Source: Terrimonas ferruginea DSM 30193
GTDB lineage: Bacteria; Bacteroidota; Bacteroidia; Chitinophagales; Chitinophagaceae
Length of the DNA: 64,000 nt
Assembly: GCF_000425585.1 (NCBI RefSeq)
Contig: NZ_AUDS01000009.1
Coordinates: 89,708-153,707, forward strand
Direction: 5' to 3'
Shown here piece by piece: positions 20,238 through 29,207 of this stretch. Each line of letters starts with the position of its first letter. Within the stretch, counting starts at the first letter, position 1. The position numbers were made by a program, and so were the translations under genes. The notes beneath the pieces were generated by a model. The model was given only the letters and a program-made list of their open reading frames with translations, was not told the DNA's origin and did not search any database.

Positions 20238-20891
20238 ATGAGAATTTTTCTTGCAACTGTTATGCTTTCTTTCGCGGCGGCTACTGCGTCGGCGCAAACC
20301 TCTTTCGGTGTAAAGGCCGGAGGCAATATGAGCTTCCTCAATTATAAAATTGAAGAAGGAAGTCAAAATGTAAAATGGAACGGTTCCCGCGTGGGTTTCC
20401 AGGTGGGAGGTGTAGCGCAGATCGGCATTGCCGAAAACTTCGCTATCCAGCCCGAACTGTTGTTTATGATGAAAGGTGTAAACAAAATGGATGTTGAAGA
20501 ACTGGGTGATGTTAAACTTAACATCAAAACCTTTACCATCGATATGCCTATTACGTTTATTTATCGTACCAACGGATTTTTTGGTGGCATTGGTCCCAAC
20601 CTGTCTTTTGGCCTTTCATCTAAAATGAAAGTAGATGGCAACGATGACGTAGAGTACGATCTCTATGACAAAGATGCTGATGGCGAAGTGTCGATCTTCA
20701 GCCAGAAGCGTTTTGAAGCCGGCGCCAATATTCTTGCGGGCTATAAATTAAAAAACGGCTTGTCATTCAGCCTGAATTTTGTTAAAGGGCTTACCAATCT
20801 TTCCGAATACAACGACGACCTGGAAGATGCTTCTATCAAAACAAAATCTTCCTATATCGGCTTGTCCGTGGGGGATTTTTTCGGCAAATAA
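20238..20891 (+). CDS. Outer-membrane beta-barrel protein, paralogue 2 of 3
   Basis: 217 residues with signal peptide MRIFLATVMLSFAAATASAQ. It aligns end to end with the preceding protein, except for a slightly longer acidic loop (near 130-145, DGNDDVEYDLYDKDADG) and a replaced segment around residue 80-90. The spacing of 27 bases and same orientation make co-transcription likely. The strong conservation of strands and variation in loops is what is expected after duplication of a surface-exposed barrel. A stable terminator follows at 20917. Confidence 0.85.
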   Translation: MRIFLATVMLSFAAATASAQTSFGVKAGGNMSFLNYKIEEGSQNVKWNGSRVGFQVGGVAQIGIAENFAIQPELLFMMKGVNKMDVEELGDVKLNIKTFTIDMPITFIYRTNGFFGGIGPNLSFGLSSKMKVDGNDDVEYDLYDKDADGEVSIFSQKRFEAGANILAGYKLKNGLSFSLNFVKGLTNLSEYNDDLEDASIKTKSSYIGLSVGDFFGK

Positions 20892-20916
20892 TAGTTTAGT
20901 TTCCGCTTAGTTCAAC

Positions 20917-20945
20917 GGGGGATGGCTCAGGCCGTCCCCTTTGTA
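20917..20945 (+). terminator. Hairpin terminator after the duplicated barrel genes
   Basis: GGGGATGGC pairs with GCCGTCCCC (9 bp, one G-T pair) around a 4-base loop and is followed by a short T-rich stretch. Confidence 0.6.
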
Positions 20946-21051
20946 TTACAGGCACATAGATGAGCCAAAACGTGATTGGCATGATTTTTTAAAAGAAGGG
21001 GACGTTGAAACCGGTAGACGGTTCTGATTAATAAAATAAATCTGCTAGTTT

Positions 21052-21618
21052 ATGAAAAAGGTACTTTTTAGTAGCATCGTTCTGTTCCTGTGCATCTCCG
21101 TAACAAAAGCTCAACATGTTGAGTTTGGCTTGAAAGGAGGGCTTAATTTATCGCGTGTGGCTATCAATGATGGACGTGACTTTGATACAAAAGCCGGCGC
21201 ACATTTCGGCGGTCTTGCACATATTCACCTGACAAGAATGTTTGCGCTGCAGCCAGAGATTGTCTATTCAACCCAAGGCGGCAAAGACGGCAGAAATGAG
21301 CTTAAGCTGAATTATGTGAACATGCCCGTGCTCGGACAGTTTATGTTTGGCAACGGTTTCCGTCTGCAAACAGGTCCTCAGCTCGGCATCCTGACCGTGG
21401 CCAAAAGCAAGGTGGGTGATGTGGAAGTGGACGTAAAAGATGATTTAAAAGCGATCGACTTCTCCTGGGTATTCGGTGCCAGCTACATTTTCCCTGCCGG
21501 TGTGGGTTTTGATGCCCGTTTTAATGCCGGTATTGCCAATGTCAGCGATAACCGTGCATACGACGCACGCAATGGAGTGTTTCAACTGGGCGTGTTCTAC
21601 CAGTTCAAGCACCATTGA
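21052..21618 (+). CDS. Outer-membrane beta-barrel protein, paralogue 3 of 3
   Basis: 188 residues with a signal peptide (MKKVLFSSIVLFLCISVTKAQ). The mature start VEFGLKGGLNLSRV and strands such as FALQPEIVYSTQG and FRLQTGPQLGIL mark the small OMP_b-brl (PorT-like) fold. It is more distant from its two neighbours than they are from each other and lacks their acidic loop, having a KVGDVEVDVKDD turn instead. It is separated from them by a terminator and a 160-base gap, so it probably has its own promoter. Function unknown. Confidence 0.83.
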   Translation: MKKVLFSSIVLFLCISVTKAQHVEFGLKGGLNLSRVAINDGRDFDTKAGAHFGGLAHIHLTRMFALQPEIVYSTQGGKDGRNELKLNYVNMPVLGQFMFGNGFRLQTGPQLGILTVAKSKVGDVEVDVKDDLKAIDFSWVFGASYIFPAGVGFDARFNAGIANVSDNRAYDARNGVFQLGVFYQFKHH

Positions 21619-21757
21619 GTTGTAGGTAATAAGTTTTAAGTAATAAGTTTTCGCCCTGGTTCGTGTATACACGAACCAGGGCGTTTTAATTGTCAATAAC
21701 CAGTAACCTGCCATTTAAAACTTACAACTTAATACTTAAAACTTATTACTTCTAAGT
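21619..21757. repeat. Composite repeat: 7-base AAGT(A/T)AT arrays flanking a 32-base perfect palindrome
   Basis: Units like TAAGTTT/TAAGTAA run from 21626 to 21650 and, in inverted form (ACTTAAT, AAAACTT), from about 21717 to 21752. Between them lies a perfect palindrome at 21652-21683 with arms CGCCCTGGTTCGTGTA. The same palindrome core occurs at 32543 and 38915, each time beside heptamer arrays. Confidence 0.85.
21652..21690. terminator. Palindromic hairpin, copy 1 of 3 of a repeated family; possible bidirectional terminator
   Basis: A perfect 16-bp half-arm palindrome centred on GTATAC, followed by TTTTAATT. It follows the barrel gene stop by 33 bases. Its inner part TTCGTGTATACACGAA is kept in copy 3 at 38915 and nearly kept in copy 2 at 32543. 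Confidence 0.75.
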
Positions 21758-21778
21758 AAATTCGCCAAAACAACAGGC

Positions 21779-22306
21779 TTGAAATCGATACTTACGGCTT
21801 CGCAACTGGCTATTACCATCCGCAGACTGAGTCACCAGATATTGGAAAATCATGTTGACCTTGAAAATACCGTAGTCATTGGCCTTCAGCCGCGCGGGAT
21901 CTATTTGTCTGACCAGGTTGTAGGGCAGGTCCGGCAATTGCTGCCGGCGGACCGGACGGTAGACTACGGCAAGCTCGACATCACCTTCTACCGCGATGAT
22001 GTGCGTAAGGAATTGCATATGCCCAACCAGACCGATATCTCTTTTTCCATTGAAGGAAAAAATGTGGTATTGATCGATGACGTGCTGTATACCGGCCGTA
22101 CCATCCGCGCCGCATTGGACGCGCTGCTTGCTTTCGGCCGCCCGGAAAAGGTAGAACTCTGCGTATTGATCGACCGCCGCTTCAGCCGGCAATTCCCCAT
22201 ACAACCCGATTACGTGGGCAAATCAATCGACTCCCTCATTTCCCAAAAAGTAAAAGTATACTGGCAGGAGAAGGATGGCACGGAAGAGGTGGTAATCCTG
22301 GATTAA
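21779..22306 (+). CDS. pyrR: PyrR-type bifunctional pyr regulator / uracil phosphoribosyltransferase
   Basis: 175 residues, the usual PyrR length. PyrR proteins bind pyr mRNA to attenuate pyrimidine genes and have weak uracil phosphoribosyltransferase activity. The PRPP-binding loop VVLIDDVLYTGRT lies at 96-108; an N-terminal ITIRRLSHQILENH helix and the RRFSRQFPIQPDYVGK segment are typical of the family. The start codon must be TTG (21779): no ATG lies upstream in frame, and TAAATTCG at 21757-21764, one base off the -7 box, would place the transcript start about 10 bases before it. No pyrimidine biosynthesis genes are adjacent. A second, related phosphoribosyltransferase lies at 43146. Confidence 0.9.
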   Translation: MKSILTASQLAITIRRLSHQILENHVDLENTVVIGLQPRGIYLSDQVVGQVRQLLPADRTVDYGKLDITFYRDDVRKELHMPNQTDISFSIEGKNVVLIDDVLYTGRTIRAALDALLAFGRPEKVELCVLIDRRFSRQFPIQPDYVGKSIDSLISQKVKVYWQEKDGTEEVVILD

Positions 22307-22309
22307 TCA

Positions 22310-22379
22310 GGCAATTTGAAAATTTGATGATTTGAAAGTGAATTGTCTAATTTTCAAATTATCAAATCTTCAAATTATG
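22310..22379. repeat. Octamer repeat tract folded as a 23-bp inverted repeat
   Basis: AATTTGAAAATTTGAT-type units (22313-22335) are the inverse of TCAAATTATCAAAT-type units (22354-22376), with two mismatches in 23 and GGC/GCC at the base. Each arm itself repeats with an 8-base period. It follows the pyrR stop and may act as a terminator-like hairpin. The same octamers occur at 46655-46685 and just upstream of rpmB and rpmG. Confidence 0.75.
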
Positions 22380-22473
22380 CCCGATAAGTGGATGATAAAC
22401 AAGTGATTATGCCGGGTATATTTTTTCCACAACCGTGTATAACTCAATATTCCGGCGGGGTCGCCTGTTTTGT

Positions 22474-22481
22474 TATATTTG
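22474..22481 (+). promoter_or_regulatory. -7 promoter box of the parE operon
   Basis: TATATTTG is an exact TAnnTTTG match; the transcript start would be near 22487, giving an about 65-base leader before the ATG at 22553. No good -33 TTG is seen. Confidence 0.6.
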
Positions 22482-22552
22482 CCGGATTGCATAAACGGCG
22501 AGCCGTTACAAGACTATTATTTCAGCATCGTTAGAACCGTACTTAAGAAGCA

Positions 22553-24448
22553 ATGGCCAAAGAGAAAGACACAAACATGTTTGAATATACCGACGACAGT
22601 ATTAAAACGCTAGACTGGAAAGAACATATCCGCCTGCGTCCCGGTATGTATATCGGTAAACTCGGCGATGGTTCCTCTCCGGACGATGGTATTTACGTAC
22701 TCGTCAAGGAAGTAATGGACAACTGTATCGATGAGTTTACCATGGGTTATGGCAAAACAGTCGAACTCTCCATCGAAAACCGGCAGGTGACCGTGCGCGA
22801 CTACGGCCGCGGTATTCCGCTCGGCAAACTCGTGGACGTGGTCAGCAAGATCAATACCGGCGCCAAATACGACAGCAAAGCATTCCAGAAATCTGTTGGC
22901 CTGAACGGTGTGGGTACCAAGGCTGTAAACGCCCTCAGTAATTATTTCAAAGTAACCGCCATCCGCGACGGCAAAGAGAAAAGCGCAGAGTTTGAACGCG
23001 GTGAATTGATCAAAGAACACAAGGAAACAAAAAGCACGGAACAAAACGGTACCGCCGTTGTGTTTATACCCGACGAAACGGTTTTCAAAAACTTCAAATT
23101 CCAATACGAGTTTTTGGAAAATCTCCTTTGGAATTATTGCTTCCTGAATGCCGGTCTCAAAATCGTTTTCAACGGAAAAACATATACCAGTAAAAACGGT
23201 CTGCTCGATCTCCTGCATCGCAAGACCAATGTAGACGAGATCCGCTATCCCATTATTCACCTGAAAGGTGAGGATATTGAAGTAGCTATTACGCACAACA
23301 ACGACTATGGTGAAGACCTCTACAGTTTTGTAAACGGTCAGCATACCACACAAGGCGGTACACACCAGCAGGCATTCCGCGAAGCGTTTGTAAAAACGGT
23401 CCGCGAATTTTTCAAAAAAGATTACGACGCATCTGACATACGTACCGGTATCGTAGCCGCCGTTTCCGTAAGGGTAGTGGAGCCGGTTTTCGAATCGCAG
23501 ACAAAAACCAAACTCGGTTCACTCAACGTAGACGTGAATGGCCCGAGCATGCGCCAGTTCGTGAATGATTTTTTTGCAAAAGAACTGGATAATTTCCTGC
23601 ATAAAAATCCTGCGGTGGCCGAGGCCATGAAAAAGCGCATCGAGCAAAGCGAACGCGAACGCAAGGAAATGGCCGGCATCAAAAAACTGGCAAACGAACG
23701 CGCCAAGAAAGCCAACCTGCACAACCGCAAACTCCGCGATTGTCGTTACCATTATAACGATGAACCGCCGGCAAAGAACCGTGAAGAGTTCATCGCGAAG
23801 CAAAATGAAACCACCATCTTCATTACGGAAGGGGACAGTGCCAGTGGTTCCATTACCAAATCACGCAATGTGGAAACCCAGGCCGTCTTCAGTCTGCGTG
23901 GTAAGCCGCTTAACAGCTTTGGGCTTACCAAAAAAGTAGTATATGAAAACGAAGAGTTCAACCTGCTGCAGCATGCGCTGAATATCGAAGAAGGCATGGA
24001 AGGACTGCGTTTCAACAATATCATTATCGCCACCGATGCCGACGTGGATGGCATGCACATCCGTCTGCTGCTGATGACTTTCTTCCTGCAATTCTTCCCC
24101 GACCTGGTAAAACACGGAAAAGTGTATGTGCTGGAAACACCGTTGTTCCGCGTGCGCAACAAACAGGAAACTATCTATTGTTTCGACGAAGCGGAGAAAC
24201 AAAAAGCCATGAAGAAACTCGGCAACCGTCCTGAAGTAACGCGATTCAAAGGACTTGGCGAGATCAGTCCCGATGAGTTTGCACAATTCATCGGTGCCGA
24301 TATGCGCAAGCAATTGATGCGGGTGGAAGAAGGTGATCATATTCATCACCTGCTCGAATATTACATGGGTAAGAATACTTCCGACCGCCAGGAATTTATT
24401 ATCAATAACCTCAAAGTAGAGTTGGATGCACCGGTAGAAACCGAGTGA
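22553..24448 (+). CDS. parE: DNA topoisomerase IV subunit B (type IIA topoisomerase ATPase subunit)
   Basis: 631 residues, the size of Bacteroidota ParE and shorter than most GyrB. The N-terminal GHKL ATPase has [12 protein letters not shown] (N-box Asn), DYGRGIP and [14 protein letters not shown]. The TOPRIM domain has ITEGDSASG (about 424) and the metal-binding DADVDGMHI (about 495), with FKGLGE near the C-terminus. It pairs with the ParC subunit encoded three genes downstream to unlink daughter chromosomes and relax supercoils using ATP. First gene of a tight operon parE-DUF1835-DUF4260-parC (gaps 21, 2 and 4 bases). The parC neighbour makes ParE rather than GyrB the better call. Confidence 0.93.
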   Translation: MAKEKDTNMFEYTDDSIKTLDWKEHIRLRPGMYIGKLGDGSSPDDGIYVLVKEVMDNCIDEFTMGYGKTVELSIENRQVTVRDYGRGIPLGKLVDVVSKINTGAKYDSKAFQKSVGLNGVGTKAVNALSNYFKVTAIRDGKEKSAEFERGELIKEHKETKSTEQNGTAVVFIPDETVFKNFKFQYEFLENLLWNYCFLNAGLKIVFNGKTYTSKNGLLDLLHRKTNVDEIRYPIIHLKGEDIEVAITHNNDYGEDLYSFVNGQHTTQGGTHQQAFREAFVKTVREFFKKDYDASDIRTGIVAAVSVRVVEPVFESQTKTKLGSLNVDVNGPSMRQFVNDFFAKELDNFLHKNPAVAEAMKKRIEQSERERKEMAGIKKLANERAKKANLHNRKLRDCRYHYNDEPPAKNREEFIAKQNETTIFITEGDSASGSITKSRNVETQAVFSLRGKPLNSFGLTKKVVYENEEFNLLQHALNIEEGMEGLRFNNIIIATDADVDGMHIRLLLMTFFLQFFPDLVKHGKVYVLETPLFRVRNKQETIYCFDEAEKQKAMKKLGNRPEVTRFKGLGEISPDEFAQFIGADMRKQLMRVEEGDHIHHLLEYYMGKNTSDRQEFIINNLKVELDAPVETE

Positions 24449-24469
24449 TCTGCTCCCTTGAAATAATTT

Positions 24470-25321
24470 ATGTTACACATCGTATTCAATGAAAGTGAAG
24501 TAGCGCTGATGCAACAGGTGCTCGAACTCGAGGAGGACCTTGCAGGCGAAGTATGGCAGATCAAAGATGATTTTGCCGTAGGGCCCATCCAGGCGATTTA
24601 TGAGCCGGAAGGTTACCAGCAACGCCGCGACTGGTGGAAAACATTGCTGGAAAACTCTCCGTACGCCGAACAGGCCGACCTCGTCGATGATAAGCTCACC
24701 GTGCACAACCTGAAAAAGAAACTGGAAGAAGAACCGGAGCTGGAAGTGTGGATCTGGATGGGACAAAACCAGCACGATGTATCGGGCTATTACTGGCTGA
24801 TGCCGCAGTTGCGCGAATTCCAGGGCCGCATCATGGTGTTGTACATGAACAACCTTCCTTTCATCAATGAGAAAGGAAATATTTTCTATCCATCCTGGTT
24901 GCACGAAATACGCCCTTCTGAATTCCGTAAGGCACGCAAGCTGGCCCGTCCCATCACACTCAGCGAGTTTGAAGTAGACCCGGATGAATGGAAAAAACTG
25001 TGTGATGAAAATGCCCTGGTGCGTATACTCGAGGGAGGAAAGAAAATCGTGAGCAGGGATGAAACATTCTTTGATGACGAACTGCTGAAAAATGTTACCG
25101 GTGAATGGCAGAAGTCATGGCGCGTTTTGTCCAATACGCTCAACCGCATGAAGATCAAAACCGGTGACGTGTTTATCATGTGGCGCATGAAACAACTTGT
25201 GCAGGAAGGAAAGATCGAAGTGCTCGGCGATATCAATAAAGGATGGAAAGAATTTGATGTAAGACGTCCGGGGGCACCAAAAACGGAGACAGCCAACGCA
25301 GCAGAAGAGCAGGCTGGTTAA
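24470..25321 (+). CDS. DUF1835 domain protein
   Basis: 283 residues, soluble, no signal peptide. The N-terminus MLHIVFNESEVALMQQVLELEE and QIKDDFAVGPI are typical of the DUF1835 family, whose N-terminal domain (about 1-125) is followed by a second domain (DUF3658-like, about 150-265) rich in charged residues and tryptophans. No biochemical function is established for this family. Its place inside the parE-parC operon, only 21 bases after parE, may mean co-regulation with topoisomerase IV or simple hitch-hiking. Confidence 0.85.
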   Translation: MLHIVFNESEVALMQQVLELEEDLAGEVWQIKDDFAVGPIQAIYEPEGYQQRRDWWKTLLENSPYAEQADLVDDKLTVHNLKKKLEEEPELEVWIWMGQNQHDVSGYYWLMPQLREFQGRIMVLYMNNLPFINEKGNIFYPSWLHEIRPSEFRKARKLARPITLSEFEVDPDEWKKLCDENALVRILEGGKKIVSRDETFFDDELLKNVTGEWQKSWRVLSNTLNRMKIKTGDVFIMWRMKQLVQEGKIEVLGDINKGWKEFDVRRPGAPKTETANAAEEQAG

Positions 25322-25323
25322 AC

Positions 25324-25683
25324 ATGAAACGACTAGTACAGATAGAGGAATTGTGTATGCTGGCGCTTGCGGTGGCGGCACTGGTATACCTGAACGGCGA
25401 TTGGTGGATGTATCTGTTACTAGTGTTGGGGCCGGATATCAGCATGCTCGGTTATCTCGGTGGCAATAAAACAGGCGCATTTTGTTACAACCTGTTTCAT
25501 CACAAAGGCGTGGCTATTGTATTGATCGCGCTGGGAGGGTATCTGAAAGACAATACCCTGATGATCGCAGGTATCATCTTGTTTGGTCATTCATCGATGG
25601 ACAGGATGTTTGGTTATGGACTCAAGACAAATCAAGGTTTTAAATTTACCCATCTGGGAACAATAGGAAATAAGAACAAGTAA
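25324..25683 (+). CDS. DUF4260 family small membrane protein
   Basis: 119 residues with about four hydrophobic segments (10-27, 30-45, 55-75, 78-96). The family hallmark WWMYLLLVLGPDISMLGYLGG and the C-terminal segment H.S.DRMFGYGLK..QGFKFTHLG identify DUF4260. Function unknown; inner-membrane location likely. It starts two bases after the DUF1835 stop and ends four bases before parC, so it must be co-transcribed with the topoisomerase genes. Confidence 0.85.
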   Translation: MKRLVQIEELCMLALAVAALVYLNGDWWMYLLLVLGPDISMLGYLGGNKTGAFCYNLFHHKGVAIVLIALGGYLKDNTLMIAGIILFGHSSMDRMFGYGLKTNQGFKFTHLGTIGNKNK

Positions 25684-25687
25684 GACG

Positions 25688-28204
25688 ATGAGTGCAGCAA
25701 AAAACAAGCTGGCGGAAGTTACCAATAATGATTCCGGTTTATACGGCCAGTATAAAAACTGGTTCCTGGATTATGCTTCCTATGTAATTCTTGAACGGGC
25801 GGTTCCCGCCGTTGAGGACGGGCTCAAGCCAGTGCAACGCCGTATCCTTCATGCCATGAAGGAAATGGATGACGGACGATTCAACAAAGTGGCCAATATC
25901 ATCGGACAGGCGATGCAGTATCACCCGCATGGTGATGCGAGTATCGGTGATGCCCTCGTTAACCTGGGACAAAAAGATCTGCTGATCGAAACGCAGGGTA
26001 ACTGGGGCGATGTGCGTACCGGTGATGATGCCGCTGCTCCGCGATACATTGAAGCACGCCTGAGCAAATTTGCGCTCGATGTGGCTTTTAATGCGAAGAC
26101 TACTGATTGGCAATTGAGCTACGATGGCCGTAAAAACGAGCCGGTGGCATTGCCGATGAAATTCCCGCTCCTGCTGGCGCAGGGTGCCGATGGTATTGCG
26201 GTTGGCCTTTCCACCAAATTATTACCACACAACTTTTGCGAACTGATCGACGCGTCGGTGAAATACCTGCGTGGTAAAAAGTTTGAATTATACCCCGACT
26301 TCCAGACCGGTGGTATGGTGGATGTGCAGGATTACAACCAGGGTAAACGCGGTGGCAAAGTAAAAGTGCGGGCACACATCGAGGAAGTAGATAAGAAAAC
26401 ACTGGCGATTCGTACTGTGCCGTATGGTGTTACCACTACCCAACTGATGGAGTCGATCGTAAAAGCGAATGACAACGGAAAGATCAAGATCAAAAAGGTA
26501 ACGGATACCACTGCGGCGAACGTGGAGATCCTGATCGATCTGGCACCCGGCATTTCTCCCGACATCACGATCGACGCTTTGTATAAATTCACCGATTGTG
26601 AAGTTTCCATTTCTCCGAATGCCTGTGTGATCGTCAACATGCGCCCCGAATTCCTGAGCGTACATGATCTGTTGCGCTTGTCGACCGACCGCACCAAAGA
26701 CTTGCTGCAGCAGGAGCTGGAGATCAGGAAAAAAGAGTTGGAAGAGAAATGGCATTATACATCGCTGGAAAAAATATTCTTCGAAGAAAAAATCTATAAG
26801 GAACTCGAGAAGAAACACGATACCTGGGACAAAGTGATCGACGCAATCGACAAAGCATTTGTTCCGTTCAAAAAGCAACTTAAGAGGGATATTACCCGCG
26901 AAGACATTCTCAAACTCACTGAGAAGCCTGTGCGGCGTATCTATCGTTTGGATATCGATGAACTCAATGCACAGATCAAAGGTCTCGAAGCGGATATCAA
27001 ACAGGTAAAACATGATCTCGCCAATCTCGTGGATTTTGCGGTGGCCTATTATGAAAACCTGTTGAAGAAATATGGTAAAGGCCGCGAGCGTAAGACGGAG
27101 ATCAAGCAATTTGAAGTAATCGAAGCGAAGCACGTTGCAATAGCCAACACCAAACTCTTCGTCAACCGCGAAGAAGGATTCATTGGTACGAGCCTGAAGA
27201 AAGATGAATTGTTATTCGAATGTTCCGATCTCGACGACATCATTGTGTTTACCCGGCGCGGCATCATGAAAGTGGTGCGTGTGCAGGATAAAGTATTTAT
27301 CGGAAAAGATATCCTGCATGCGGCGGTGTTCCAGAAGAACGACGAGCGTACGACGTATAATATGATCTACTCCGATGGTAAGGGGGGCGTGAGTTATGCC
27401 AAACGTTTCAATGTAACGGGCATAACACGCGACAAAGAATATGACCTTACCCGTGGTGATGAAAAAAGTAAAGTGAACTATTTCTCCGTGAATCCGAACG
27501 GAGAAGCGGAAGTGGTGCGTATACTACTGACGCCGGGATCTTCTGCACGGATCAAGGAATTCGATTTTTACTTTGAAGAACAGGCAATCAAAGGCCGCAG
27601 CAGCCAGGGTAACCAGGTAACGAAATATCCGATCAAATCGGTGAAATTCAAAGAAGCGGGACGTGCCACACTCAGCGGCAAGAAGTTGTGGTTTGACGAG
27701 AAATTTGGCCGCCTGAACACGGACGAGAAAGGCAGTTTCCTGGGTAAATTTGAAGCAGAGGACCGCATACTTGTGGTGTTTAATGACGGCAACTACCTGA
27801 TTACGGATCAGGAAATGACGCAGCGTTTTGATGCGGAGAATATTTTGCTGATCGAAAAATTTGATGCGGATAAAATTGTAACGGCTGTTTATCTCGATAA
27901 AAAAAATCTCCAGTACAATGTGAAGCGTTTCCGTATCGAGACCAGCACATTGAAGAATAAATTCTTCTTCATCAAAGAAGGCGATGGCAACTATGTGGAA
28001 GCGGTGACAACGGATGAAGAGCCGGTGCTGGCGGTGCAGACAGGAAGAGGAGAGCAGGTGCGCAAGGCTAAATTCAAGATCGGCAAAATGGCGGAGGTGA
28101 TGGGCTGGAAGGCTGTGGGGGCGAAGCTGATCGATTTCAATAAAAGTGTGCAGATGGAGTGGATCCGCGATAAGACCGACCCTAACCAGACGGAGCTTTT
28201 TTAA
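25688..28204 (+). CDS. parC: DNA topoisomerase IV subunit A
   Basis: 838 residues. The DNA-cleavage core carries ERAVPAVEDGLKPVQRRIL (quinolone-region start), QYHPHGDASIGDAL and the catalytic tyrosine in AAAPRYIEARL (Tyr120). A coiled-coil tower lies around 330-460 (IRKKELEEK.., DINQ-like helices), then a C-terminal beta-propeller-like part from about 500 on. It forms the A2B2 enzyme with ParE and makes the transient double-strand break through which DNA passes. Last gene of the operon; heptamer repeats begin within ten bases of its stop. Confidence 0.93.
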   Translation: MSAAKNKLAEVTNNDSGLYGQYKNWFLDYASYVILERAVPAVEDGLKPVQRRILHAMKEMDDGRFNKVANIIGQAMQYHPHGDASIGDALVNLGQKDLLIETQGNWGDVRTGDDAAAPRYIEARLSKFALDVAFNAKTTDWQLSYDGRKNEPVALPMKFPLLLAQGADGIAVGLSTKLLPHNFCELIDASVKYLRGKKFELYPDFQTGGMVDVQDYNQGKRGGKVKVRAHIEEVDKKTLAIRTVPYGVTTTQLMESIVKANDNGKIKIKKVTDTTAANVEILIDLAPGISPDITIDALYKFTDCEVSISPNACVIVNMRPEFLSVHDLLRLSTDRTKDLLQQELEIRKKELEEKWHYTSLEKIFFEEKIYKELEKKHDTWDKVIDAIDKAFVPFKKQLKRDITREDILKLTEKPVRRIYRLDIDELNAQIKGLEADIKQVKHDLANLVDFAVAYYENLLKKYGKGRERKTEIKQFEVIEAKHVAIANTKLFVNREEGFIGTSLKKDELLFECSDLDDIIVFTRRGIMKVVRVQDKVFIGKDILHAAVFQKNDERTTYNMIYSDGKGGVSYAKRFNVTGITRDKEYDLTRGDEKSKVNYFSVNPNGEAEVVRILLTPGSSARIKEFDFYFEEQAIKGRSSQGNQVTKYPIKSVKFKEAGRATLSGKKLWFDEKFGRLNTDEKGSFLGKFEAEDRILVVFNDGNYLITDQEMTQRFDAENILLIEKFDADKIVTAVYLDKKNLQYNVKRFRIETSTLKNKFFFIKEGDGNYVEAVTTDEEPVLAVQTGRGEQVRKAKFKIGKMAEVMGWKAVGAKLIDFNKSVQMEWIRDKTDPNQTELF

Positions 28205-28209
28205 CGCAG

Positions 28210-28340
28210 GGGAGTAGTAAGTAATAAGTAGTAAGTAATAAGTAGTAAGTAAAACAGCCGGCCGATACTTCGGGAAACGGCTCCTCCATTGACTTATTCA
28301 CCTATTGACGATTGACGACTCACGATTGACGATTCATATC
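28210..28340. repeat. Two heptamer arrays (AAGTAAT/AAGTAGT and TTGACGA/TTCACGA)
   Basis: 28215-28247 alternates AAGTAGT and AAGTAAT units; 28288-28335 has TTCACCT, TTGACGA and CTCACGA units. An imperfect AGCCG...CGGCT hairpin (about 28254-28282) sits between them, as in the other composite repeats of the window. Confidence 0.85.
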
Positions 28341-28343
28341 TTT

Positions 28344-28366
28344 TAAAGCCTCCCGGCAGGCTTTTT
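28344..28366 (+). terminator. Intrinsic terminator
   Basis: AAAGCCT pairs with AGGCTTT around CCCGGC and is followed by further T residues. It lies 140 bases after parC and just before the MgtC-like gene. Confidence 0.7.
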
Positions 28367-28388
28367 GACTTTTGAATTTTGAATTTCC

Positions 28389-29036
28389 ATGATGGATCAT
28401 TGGGAAATATTAGATCTCTACAAAGCCCTGTCGGCCGTGGCGGCCGGCATAATCCTCGGGCTTGAGCGCGAACTGAAGGACAAAGCGGCGGGTTTAAAGA
28501 CCATCACCGTGATCTGCCTTGGCTCGGCACTGTTTGCTATTATTTCCTATAAAGTGGGCGGTGCGGACGGCGAGAGCACGCGGATTGCCTCTTATATCGT
28601 GAGCGGTGTCGGTTTTCTCGGTGCCGGCGTGATTTTTAAAGACGGGGTAAATGTGTCGGGGCTCACCACGGCGGGTATTATCTGGCTGGCGGCGGCGGTG
28701 GGCACGGCTATCGGATTTGGTGAATTCTTCCTCGCTATCACGTTTGTGGCCGCCGCATTGATCATCATGTACGCGAGTCCGCATCTCAACCGGATTTTCC
28801 GCCCGCGGAAGCAGACGCGGAGCCTTAGTTTTTCCCTTCATTCCCGCGATTATGGCCAGCGGGCCGCTATTCTGGCCTCTATCCGTGAGCAGGGCGTGCG
28901 CCTGGACGAAAAAAAGGTGGAATTCAAAGGCGATGTGATCACCATTTCCATGGAGGCGGTGGTGCGCATCAAAAGCCTGCCCCAACTTGAGGCCTACCTG
29001 GTTAATAACCCGGCCATTCTCTCTTTTTCCCTCTGA
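28389..29036 (+). CDS. MgtC/SapB family membrane protein
   Basis: 215 residues. Hydrophobic N-terminal half with four to five helices and the family marks AAGIILGLERELKDKAAGLKT, SYIVSGVGFLGAGVIFK and VSGLTTAGIIWLAAAVG. The C-terminal third (about 140-215) is a soluble ACT-like domain. MgtC proteins help bacteria cope with low magnesium and acid stress, probably by affecting the membrane potential or ATP synthase; the precise role in Bacteroidota is not known. ATG codons at 28389 and 28392 are both possible. The upstream gap ends in TTTTGAATTTTGAATTT, an 8-base repeat motif also found elsewhere. Monocistronic. Confidence 0.9.
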   Translation: MMDHWEILDLYKALSAVAAGIILGLERELKDKAAGLKTITVICLGSALFAIISYKVGGADGESTRIASYIVSGVGFLGAGVIFKDGVNVSGLTTAGIIWLAAAVGTAIGFGEFFLAITFVAAALIIMYASPHLNRIFRPRKQTRSLSFSLHSRDYGQRAAILASIREQGVRLDEKKVEFKGDVITISMEAVVRIKSLPQLEAYLVNNPAILSFSL

Positions 29037-29093
29037 TATCTCCCCAATTTATACACTGGTACCTCTATATCGTAAAGATTTCTTAATATTGGC

Positions 29094-29127
29094 TTTGGCT
29101 CTGACTGTTTTCCTGACCGTAGTTTTG
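29094..29127 (+). promoter_or_regulatory. Bacteroidota promoter for the secreted protein at 29208
   Basis: TTTG (29094-29097), 22 bases, then TAGTTTTG (29120-29127), an exact -7 box. The leader would be about 75 bases. Confidence 0.65.
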
Positions 29128-29207
29128 CCGGTCGAATCCTTCCTTGTTAAAACCGTTCGTTTTAGAATCCGGTAGCCTGTAGCATTTTTCAACTGAATAC
29201 AATCTGC

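Noticed and set aside
22388-22445. Replication origin with DnaA boxes upstream of parE
   Set aside because: TTTTCCACA and CGTGTATAA are one and two bases off the DnaA box, but there is no cluster, no AT-rich unwinding element and no dnaA or dnaN nearby.
28987-29175. 62-codon frame overlapping the MgtC-like gene end
   Set aside because: It overlaps MgtC in another frame and runs through the promoter at 29094-29127.
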